DNA of 33,685 nt from an uncultured Oscillospiraceae bacterium (GTDB taxonomy: Bacteria; Bacillota; Clostridia; Oscillospirales; Oscillospiraceae). This document shows positions 28,289 to 33,685 of this stretch, in pieces. Location of the stretch: positions 1-33,685 of the forward strand of contig CAJTOM010000019.1 of the NCBI GenBank assembly GCA_910577915.1. The letters run 5' to 3'. Both the position numbers and the translations under genes were made by a program. Positions within the stretch are counted from its first letter, which is position 1, and each line of letters starts with the position of its first letter. The notes beneath the pieces were generated by a model. It did no database searches, was not told the DNA's origin, and saw nothing but the letters and a program-made list of their open reading frames with translations.

Positions 28289-29994
28289 AATCTGCTCAGA
28301 CACTGCGGGGCGACCTGCGCGCCATCGACCGGAAAAGCTACCCCGCATACAAGTCCCTGGCCGGGAGCTACGGCTTCGGCAAGTACATCCTGCACATCGA
28401 GCACGTGCAGGGCGACCCCTTCGCCGCCCCCTCCCGGGTCAGCGTGGAGGTGGACCAGAAGACGGCGGGCTTCCCCGCCGCCCTCCAGAACACCAGGGAG
28501 AACAGGACCGCCCTGGCCGACTACCTGCTGCGGCGGTTCCGCCGCCAGTCGGACCGGTTCTGCTTCCAGGCCAAGGGCTCCGGGAAGAGCGGGGTCATCT
28601 CCGTCACCCGCTGCGGCCAGGAGGTGCTGGAGCGGACGGGGTGCGAGGTGTCGGAGGGGCGGATCCTGGTCCGCTTCGAGGTGGGCTTCCCCGCCAACGG
28701 GCGCACCATCAACGCGTCGGAGCTGGAGAAGATCCTCTTCGACTTCCTCCCGGTGTGTGTGGAGGAGAGCCTCCTCTTCGCCAGCACCCCCGCCGGGGAG
28801 GCCGCAGGGGTCATCGCCCTGGCGGAGGACCAGCAGTTCATCCGCCGGGAGCTGGAGCGGCTGGAGCTGGCCGCCTTCGTGGCCGACGGCTCCATACTGC
28901 CCAGGGAGAGCGGCGCATCCGACCGGCCCATGGGGGACGCGGTGCCCTTCCGCGCCCCGGAGACCATGGCGGTGACGCTGCAGCTCCCCCACCGGGGCCC
29001 CCTGCGGGGGCTGGGCGTCCGGCGGGGCATCACCCTCATCGCCGGCGGCGGCTACCACGGCAAGTCCACCCTCCTCAAGGCCCTGGAGCGGGGCGTCTAC
29101 AACCACATCGCCGGGGACGGCCGTGAGTACGTCATCACCGACGCCAGCGCCCTGAAGATCCGGGCGGAGGACGGGCGCAAAATCACCGGCACCGACATCT
29201 CCCTGTTCATCAACCGCCTGCCCAACGGCCGGGACACCACCCGCTTCTCCACCCTGGACGCCAGCGGCAGCACCTCCCAGGCCGCCAACATCGTGGAGGG
29301 CCTGGAGGCGGGCGCGCGGGTGCTGCTCATCGACGAGGACACCTCGGCCACCAACTTCATGGTCCGGGACGAGCTGATGCAGCGGGTCATCGCCAGGGAC
29401 AAGGAGCCCATCACCCCCTTTCTGGAGCGGGCGGCGGACCTCTATGAGAAGGCCGGCGTGTCCACGGTGCTGGTGGTGGGCAGCTGCGGGGCCTACTTCC
29501 ACATTGCCCACCAGATCCTCCAGATGGACGCCTACCGGCCCGTGGACATCACCGCATCCACCCGGGCGCTCCTCCGGGACGCGCCGGCCCCTGTCCTCCG
29601 GGCCCCCGGCTTCCAGCTGCCCGCCGGGAAGCGGCCCCTCCGGCTGGCCGGGGCCGTCCAGTCCCGGAAAAATTACCGGGGCGGCGGCTATGTACAGGAG
29701 CGGCTGAAAATCCGCCGGACCGGAAAGCGGGCCTTCTCCCTGGGCGGGGAGGAGCTGGATCTGCGCTGGGTGGAGCAGCTGGCGGACGAGGAGCAGACCA
29801 CCGCCCTGGCCTGGCTGCTGCGCTGGGCCAGGGAGAACGCCGGGCGGCTGGACGGCACCGTGGACAGCGCGGCCCGGACCCTGGCAGGCATCCTGGAGAC
29901 CGAGGGGCTGGCGGGCATCTGCTCCGGCGGCGTCCCCTCCGGGCTGGCCATGCCCAGGATTCAGGAGATTTTTGCCTGTCTGAACCGCTGCTAG
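28285..29994 (+). CDS. Predicted P-loop ATPase (PF09818 ABC_ATPase type)
   Basis: 569 residues. This is the large, poorly characterised ABC-like ATPase family: N-terminal LRAIDRKSYPAYKSLAGSYGFGKYILHIEHVQGDPFAAPSRV, Walker A GGGYHGKS (254-261) followed by TLLKALERGVYNHIAGDGRE, a signature-like DASGSTSQAANIVEGLE (325-341), and Walker B RVLLIDEDTSATNFM (Asp350, Glu351). The order ATP-site, signature and Walker B is ABC-like. The function is unknown; some annotate it as an isopentenyl-diphosphate isomerase by mistake. It is coupled to the CPBP gene by ATGA with GGAGG upstream. A 38-bp palindrome follows the stop. Confidence 0.85.
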   Translation: MKSAQTLRGDLRAIDRKSYPAYKSLAGSYGFGKYILHIEHVQGDPFAAPSRVSVEVDQKTAGFPAALQNTRENRTALADYLLRRFRRQSDRFCFQAKGSGKSGVISVTRCGQEVLERTGCEVSEGRILVRFEVGFPANGRTINASELEKILFDFLPVCVEESLLFASTPAGEAAGVIALAEDQQFIRRELERLELAAFVADGSILPRESGASDRPMGDAVPFRAPETMAVTLQLPHRGPLRGLGVRRGITLIAGGGYHGKSTLLKALERGVYNHIAGDGREYVITDASALKIRAEDGRKITGTDISLFINRLPNGRDTTRFSTLDASGSTSQAANIVEGLEAGARVLLIDEDTSATNFMVRDELMQRVIARDKEPITPFLERAADLYEKAGVSTVLVVGSCGAYFHIAHQILQMDAYRPVDITASTRALLRDAPAPVLRAPGFQLPAGKRPLRLAGAVQSRKNYRGGGYVQERLKIRRTGKRAFSLGGEELDLRWVEQLADEEQTTALAWLLRWARENAGRLDGTVDSAARTLAGILETEGLAGICSGGVPSGLAMPRIQEIFACLNRC

Positions 29995-30002
29995 GGCGCT
30001 GT

Positions 30003-30040
30003 TTGGCGATGGGCGCGGCGGCCGCCGCGCCCATCGCCAA
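30003..30040. terminator. 38-bp perfect palindrome after the ATPase gene
   Basis: Left 30003-30021 and right 30022-30040 are exact complements (19-bp arms, starting ttggcgatgggcgcggcgg). No T-run follows directly. It may work as a terminator or be part of a palindromic repeat. Confidence 0.65.
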
Positions 30041-30181
30041 TATATCAAAAATCCGACCTGCATGCTCCGCAGGCGGGATTTTGCGCACCTGCGCACCGTC
30101 ATGCGATTTCCTGGCCTTTTCAGGTGTTTGCGCGCGGCGCGGCGCGCCGCAGCCCCATAAAAGAATGTGCTTCTTTTATGG
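30041..30181. repeat. Structured, repeat-like intergenic stretch
   Basis: It contains a nested hairpin (aaaatcc 30048-30054 with ggatttt 30076-30082, and cctgc with gcaggin the inner stem), a cctg/cagg stem near 30110-30124, a GC-only gcgcggcgcggcgcgccgc run, and a perfect 11-bp stem ccataaaagaa/ttcttttatgg (30155-30165, 30171-30181) with a 5-nt loop. The last stem directly follows the minus-strand DUF378 stop and probably terminates it. The remainder looks like a palindromic intergenic repeat rather than a gene. Confidence 0.5.
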
Positions 30182-30191
30182 AGAATCCGTA

Positions 30192-30404
30192 TCAGGCCTG
30201 GGCCTGGGCCGGGACCCGCTCCCGGAACAGCAGGGACACACACCACAGCCCCGCCAGCCCCACTACGGCGTAGATCACGCGGGAGATCACCGCCATCTGG
30301 CCGCCGCACAGGAACGCCACCAGGTCCAGGCCAAACAGGCCGATGAGCCCCCAGTTCAGTGCGCCGATAATCACCAGAACCAGCGCAATCCGATCCAAAA
30401 CCAT
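30192..30404 (-). CDS. DUF378 family membrane protein (YuzA-like)
   Basis: 70 residues from the ATG at 30404 (AAAAGGAGG upstream); a longer reading from a GTG further upstream has no site. Two membrane helices: LDRIALVLVIIGALNWGLIGLFGLDLVAFLCGG and VISRVIYAVVGLAGLWCVSLLF. The motif IGALNWGLIGLFG.DLV is the DUF378 signature. Function unknown. No clear promoter was found in the 330 bp upstream. Confidence 0.88.
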   Translation of the reverse strand: MVLDRIALVLVIIGALNWGLIGLFGLDLVAFLCGGQMAVISRVIYAVVGLAGLWCVSLLFRERVPAQAQA

Positions 30405-30678
30405 CTCTTCTACCTCCTTTTTTCTTTGGACGCCGGCTGCTGTTTTCCGGCTTCCGGTCGTAGTCTTTCCCCTTTTCCCGCGCTTATTCACGCTCCGGGG
30501 CAGACGGGAGACATGGAAGGACGTGCACTGGTTTATTTTTCCGCCGCCATAGGCCGTTTATGCCATGCGGATTGCGGCAGCGCGCCCGGGAAAGGGGGCG
30601 GGCGCGCAGGGCTGCACCGGGGGTCGCCGGCAATTTTCCCTGTTTCACGAAAAATCCTGGCGCGGAGCGCTTTTATCG
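30405..30678. other. Intergenic region between divergent DUF378 and mutase genes
   Basis: About 270 bp that shows two hairpins: gccgg/ccggc near 30431-30450 (in the DUF378 leader) and gcgcgccc/gggcgcgc (30580-30587 with 30600-30607). No ORF with a ribosome binding site and no sigma-A promoter for the minus-strand gene was seen; the DUF378 promoter may use another sigma factor. Confidence 0.4.
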
Positions 30679-30707
30679 TTGAAAAATCGGCGGCGACCCT
30701 GTATAAT
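30679..30707 (+). promoter_or_regulatory. Sigma-A promoter of the mutase-DUF1015 operon
   Basis: TTGAAA (30679-30684), 17 nt, TATAAT (30702-30707). The ATG lies 31 nt downstream after AGGAGGTG. Confidence 0.85.
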
Positions 30708-30737
30708 AGCCGGTAAGAGCCAATAGGAGGTGTTCCT

Positions 30738-32012
30738 ATGAAATATCTGCTCGTGATCGGGGACGGTATGGCGGACAACCCTGTGCCACAGCTGGGGGGC
30801 AAAACGCCCCTCCAGGCTGCGTCCATCCCCACTATCGACCGCATGGCCGCCAGGGGGCTGACGGGCCGGGTGGTCAACTGCCCCGCCCCCCTGCCCGCCG
30901 GCAGCGAGACCGCCATTTTGTCCATCTTTGGCTGTGACCCCCGGACCTATTTTACCGGACGCTCCCCCATGGAGGCCGCCGCCGCCGGCATCCCGCTGCT
31001 GCCCGGCGACGCCGCCTTCCGGTGCAATCTGGTGACCCTGGAGGACGGGGACATGCCCCTGGAGAAAAAGCGCATCCTCTCCCACAGCGCCGGCTCCATC
31101 GAGGGGGACGCCGCCCTGGAGGCCCTACGGGCCCTGCTGGACGACCCCCGCTTCGCCGGGGCTCTTGCAAAGGCGGAGATGGAGATTCACCCCTTCCCCG
31201 CCTTCCGGCAGCTGGCGGTCCAGCACCACAGCGACATCACCGGCATCCGCTTCACCCCGCCCCACGACCACCTGGGGGAGCCTGCCGGCCCCCTGCTCCC
31301 CGCCGGAAATGAGCGGGCGGAGGTCTTTGCGGGGCTCATGGACCTGGCCCACCGGATCCTGGACCGCCACCCGGCGGCGGAGCGGCGGCGGCGGGAGGGA
31401 AAAATGCCCGCCAACGGCATCTGGTTCTGGGCCGAGGGCACGGCGGCGGCGCTCCCCTCCTTCCGGGAGCAGTACGGCATGGGCGGCGCGGTCATCAGCG
31501 CGGTGCCCCTGTGCCACGGCATCGGGGTGCTCCGGGGCCTGGAGATGGTGGAGGTGGAGGGCGCCACCGGGGAGCTGGACACCAACTTCCCCGGCAAGCT
31601 GGAGGCCGCGTGGCGGAAGCTCCGGGAGTACGACTTCGTCTGCCTCCACCTGGAGGCCCCCGACGAGTGCACCCACAACGGCGATCTGCCCGGCAAGATC
31701 CAGGCCATCCAGTGGCTGGACAGCCGCCTGGTCGCCCCCCTGCTCGCCCGGCTGGAGGAGGCCGGGGAGGACCACCGGGTCCTGCTCCTCAGCGACCACA
31801 AGACCCTCACCGCCACCAGGGGCCACGACGGCAGCCCGGTGCCCTTCCTGCTCTACGACAGCCGGCGGGACGCCGGACGGGGCGGCGTGTACGACGAGGA
31901 GGCCGGGGAGAGCGGCCCCCTGGTGGAGAACGGCAGCGTCCTGCTGGACATGCTGTTTGATCAATCTCGTTCTTTTTCATTCTTTTTCTCGCAAGAAAAA
32001 GAGTGTATGTAA
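30738..32012 (+). CDS. Cofactor-independent phosphoglycerate mutase, archaeal (ApgM) type
   Basis: 424 residues. It interconverts 2- and 3-phosphoglycerate. The alkaline phosphatase fold shows KYLLVIGDGMAD (metal Asp9), then PAGSETAILSIFGCDP with the nucleophile Ser, YFTGRSPMEAA, FRCNLVTL, the mutase insert with VPLCHGIGVLRGLEM, HLEAPDECTHNG, and the distal metal motif LLLSDHKTLTATRGHDGSPVPFLLY. That is the ApgM-like group, distinct from GpmI. The last 17 residues (DQSRSFSFFFSQEKECM) are encoded by an AT-rich inverted repeat and look like an accidental extension. DUF1015 follows after 21 nt. Confidence 0.9.
   Translation: MKYLLVIGDGMADNPVPQLGGKTPLQAASIPTIDRMAARGLTGRVVNCPAPLPAGSETAILSIFGCDPRTYFTGRSPMEAAAAGIPLLPGDAAFRCNLVTLEDGDMPLEKKRILSHSAGSIEGDAALEALRALLDDPRFAGALAKAEMEIHPFPAFRQLAVQHHSDITGIRFTPPHDHLGEPAGPLLPAGNERAEVFAGLMDLAHRILDRHPAAERRRREGKMPANGIWFWAEGTAAALPSFREQYGMGGAVISAVPLCHGIGVLRGLEMVEVEGATGELDTNFPGKLEAAWRKLREYDFVCLHLEAPDECTHNGDLPGKIQAIQWLDSRLVAPLLARLEEAGEDHRVLLLSDHKTLTATRGHDGSPVPFLLYDSRRDAGRGGVYDEEAGESGPLVENGSVLLDMLFDQSRSFSFFFSQEKECM
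31974..32003. repeat. AT-rich inverted repeat inside the 3' end of the mutase gene
   Basis: tcttttt and aagaaaaaga around tctcgc form a stem at about 31981-32001, preceded by a further ctttttc. Its base composition is unlike the rest of the gene. It codes for the Phe/Ser-rich C-terminal extension. Confidence 0.6.
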
Positions 32013-32033
32013 AATATGGAGGAGAAGTGAAGA

Positions 32034-33317
32034 ATGAACAGCAAATTTGAGAATCTGGGCGTGAAGCCCGCCGACATCCTGCTGCCCAAGGCCGGCACCG
32101 ACATGCACCGGTGGGCCGTGGTGGCCTGCGACCAGTTTACCTCCCAGCCGGAGTACTGGGAGGAGGCGGACCGCATCGCCGGAGACGCCCCCTCCACCCT
32201 GCGCCTGATTCTGCCGGAGAGCAAGCTGGGCGACGCCAACGTGGACGAGCACATCGCCGCCATCAACCGCTCCATGGAGGACTACCTGGCCCGGGACATC
32301 TTCACCACCCACGGCGAGGCCGTCATCTACATCGAGCGCACCCAGTCCGACGGGGCGGTCCGGCCCGGCCTGGTGGCGGCGGTGGACCTGGAGAAGTACG
32401 ACTACACCCCCGGCTCCGGGTCCCTCATCCGGGCCACCGAGGGCACCGTGCTGGAGCGCATTCCCCCCCGCGTGCGGGTGCGCAAGGACGCCCCCATTGA
32501 GCTGCCCCACGTGATGCTGCTCATCGACGACCCCGAAAAAATCTGTGTGGAGCCCATCACCGCCGCCAAGGACTCCATGGAGCGGGTCTATGACTTTGAC
32601 CTCATGCTCAAGGGCGGCCACCTCACCGGCTGGAAGCTCTCCGCCCGGCAGATGGACCAGCTGGCCGACGCCCTGGGCCGCCTGGCCAGCGACGACGCCA
32701 TGGAGAGCAAGTACGGCCTGCGGGGCGTGGCCCCCCTGCTGTTCGCCGTGGGCGACGGCAACCACTCCCTGGCCACCGCCAAGACCTGCTATGAGAATCT
32801 CAAGAAGGTCACCCCCGAGGACCAGTGGGCCTCCCTCCCCGCCCGGTACGCCCTGGTGGAGATCGAGAACCTCCACGACGACGCCCTCAAGTTCGAGGCC
32901 ATCCACCGGGTGGTCTTCGGCGTGGACCCGGAGAAGCTCATCGCCGCCTTCAAGGAGTTCTACCCCAACGCCCACGAGGGGCCGGGCGTGGGCCACACGG
33001 TGACCTATACCCACGCCGGCGGCGCCGGCTGCCTCACCGTCCCCAACCCCAGGGTCCAGCTGGCGGTGGGCACCCTGCAGAACTTCCTGGACGCCTACCT
33101 CAAGGAGAACGGCGGCGAGGTGGACTACATCCACGGCGACGAGGTGACCGACGAGCTGGGCTCCAAGCCCGGCAACATCGGCTTCAAGCTCCCCGCCATG
33201 GGCAAGGACCAGCTGTTCAAGACCGTCATCGCCGACGGCGTCCTGCCCCGCAAGACCTTCTCCATGGGCCACGCGGAGGATAAGCGCTACTACGTGGAGG
33301 GCCGCAAGATCAAGTAA
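32034..33317 (+). CDS. DUF1015 family protein
   Basis: 427 residues. Family blocks: VKPADILLPKAGTDMHRWAVVACDQFTSQPEYWEEADR, YIERTQSDGAVRPGLVAAVDLE, LLFAVGDGNHSLATAKTCYENLK (the conserved DGNHS motif), and the C-terminus LPRKTFSMGHAEDKRYYVEGRKI. The family is cytosolic and widespread in anaerobes, often next to serine pathway genes (serA, serC); here it is paired with a phosphoglycerate mutase, which also points towards 3-phosphoglycerate metabolism. No enzyme activity is established to my knowledge. ATG at 32034 after GGAGGAGAAG. It runs head-on into the minus-strand gene at 33327. Confidence 0.93.
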   Translation: MNSKFENLGVKPADILLPKAGTDMHRWAVVACDQFTSQPEYWEEADRIAGDAPSTLRLILPESKLGDANVDEHIAAINRSMEDYLARDIFTTHGEAVIYIERTQSDGAVRPGLVAAVDLEKYDYTPGSGSLIRATEGTVLERIPPRVRVRKDAPIELPHVMLLIDDPEKICVEPITAAKDSMERVYDFDLMLKGGHLTGWKLSARQMDQLADALGRLASDDAMESKYGLRGVAPLLFAVGDGNHSLATAKTCYENLKKVTPEDQWASLPARYALVEIENLHDDALKFEAIHRVVFGVDPEKLIAAFKEFYPNAHEGPGVGHTVTYTHAGGAGCLTVPNPRVQLAVGTLQNFLDAYLKENGGEVDYIHGDEVTDELGSKPGNIGFKLPAMGKDQLFKTVIADGVLPRKTFSMGHAEDKRYYVEGRKIK

Positions 33318-33326
33318 GGCCAACCG

Positions 33327-33542
33327 CTACTCGGGGCTGGCCTGGAGGTACCGCTCCAGGCCGGCCCCGGCGCGTACGCCCAGGAGGAAGGCGCAGGCGG
33401 CATACTGCTCCGCCGCCTGGACGCACAGTTTCGCCTGGGCGTCGGACAGCCCCTGGATGCAGGCGGAGAGGGAGGAGAGGTGCTTTTCCTCTATTCTGGG
33501 GTGGATGTAGTAGTCGTAGATCAGGGATAAGAAATCGTTCAT
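33327..33542 (-). CDS. DUF6809-like small protein (copy B)
   Basis: 71 residues from the ATG at 33542, with AAAGGA upstream. It begins MNDFLSLIYDYYIHPRI and ends EQYAACAFLLGVRAGAGLERYL. The start (M..[LF]L..[LI][CY][ED][HY]) and the ending (E..A.F..G...G..L) resemble the copy at 7952-8206. It is divergent from an XRE gene, again with palindromic sites between. The family assignment is from memory and by comparison of the two; function unknown. Confidence 0.65.
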   Translation of the reverse strand: MNDFLSLIYDYYIHPRIEEKHLSSLSACIQGLSDAQAKLCVQAAEQYAACAFLLGVRAGAGLERYLQASPE

Positions 33543-33574
33543 TGCTTTGGGTCCTTTCTTGTGTTAAAATATGA

Positions 33575-33626
33575 AATTAATTCGTTGCAACGAAACCATT
33601 ATAAAGCAATTAATTCATTGCGTCAA
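33575..33626. promoter_or_regulatory. Two direct operator-like repeats between copy B and the second XRE gene
   Basis: AATTAATTCGTTGCAACGA (33575-33593) recurs as AATTAATTCATTGCGTCAA (33608-33626), 15 of 19 bases equal, 33 bp apart. The first contains the perfect 14-bp palindrome ttcgttgcaacgaa (33581-33594). A TATAAA lies between them. The promoters themselves are not clear. Confidence 0.65.
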
Positions 33627-33635
33627 GAGGTTACT

Positions 33636-33685
33636 ATGGAATTTCGCCAATTTTTTTCGGGCCGCCTCCGCGAACTGCGCAAAGA
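33636..33685 (+). CDS. XRE-family regulator, truncated by the window end
   Basis: Only 16 codons are visible: MEFRQFFSGRLRELRK, from the ATG at 33636 with AGAGG upstream. The FSGRLRELRK start is typical of the first helix of Cro/CI-type HTH proteins. Its placement, divergent from a DUF6809-like gene with repeated sites between, mirrors the module at 7952-8503, which strengthens the call. Confidence 0.6.
   Translation, partial: MEFRQFFSGRLRELRK

Noticed and set aside
28210..30309. 699-codon minus-strand open frame
   Set aside because: Antisense to the ATPase gene. Its first part runs over the DUF378 gene and the palindromic intergenic stretch.
1..33685. tRNA or rRNA genes
   Set aside because: No cloverleaf with a GTTCRANYC T-arm and no rRNA-like stretch was seen.

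Overview
The window is about 33.7 kb of GC-rich, densely packed bacterial chromosome. Gene content and layout point to a spore-forming member of the Clostridia, most like the high-GC Oscillospiraceae (Flavonifractor, Lawsonibacter or Pseudoflavonifractor type). The evidence is strong AGGAGG ribosome binding sites, dprA-topA-trmFO and plsX-acpP-rnc gene blocks, SpoIIIE/FtsK, a LytTR-DUF3021 pair, RNHCP and CPBP proteins, and a collagen-like (probably exosporium) gene behind a sigma-K-like promoter. This taxonomic placement is inference. I see no rRNA, tRNA, CRISPR array or transposase.

Layout. 1-740 (minus): a truncated, Cys-rich, Gly-X-Y collagen-like gene with an exact 45-bp tandem repeat, its sigma-K-type promoter and a 39-codon basic ORF. 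898-3349: an aromatic acid exporter-like gene, a LytTR/DUF3021 operon and a SnoaL-like gene. 3489-7946: SpoU-type RNA methyltransferase, dprA and topA. 7952-8503: a small divergent module (DUF6809-like protein and an XRE repressor) set around a near-perfect operator between topA and trmFO. 8500-11967: trmFO, plsX, acpP and rnc. 12197-19872: uppP, a NUDIX hydrolase, ftsK/spoIIIE and dnaE. 19931-24868 (minus): a soluble hybrid histidine kinase, yaaA, a half-size EamA transporter and a small lipoprotein.

25022-26496: an XRE regulator, then about 700 bp without a conventional gene. That stretch holds a 168-bp element with inverted-repeat ends and a stand-alone promoter / 56-codon ORF / terminator cassette, followed by an RNHCP-domain gene. 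26600-27376 (minus): rplS and an 87-residue unknown. 27536-29994: a CPBP membrane protease coupled to a large P-loop ATPase. 30192-30404 (minus): a DUF378 protein. 30738-33317: an archaeal-type phosphoglycerate mutase and a DUF1015 protein. 33327-33685: a second small minus-strand protein divergent from a second, truncated XRE regulator, again with repeated palindromic sites between them.

Most of the window is housekeeping: replication, DNA topology and uptake, tRNA/rRNA modification, phospholipid and wall-lipid precursors. The most interesting parts are the two similarly built small-protein/XRE divergons with their operators, the collagen-like/sigma-K locus, and the gene-poor 25.3-26.0 kb interval. 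All functional assignments come from reading motifs by eye; no database search was run.
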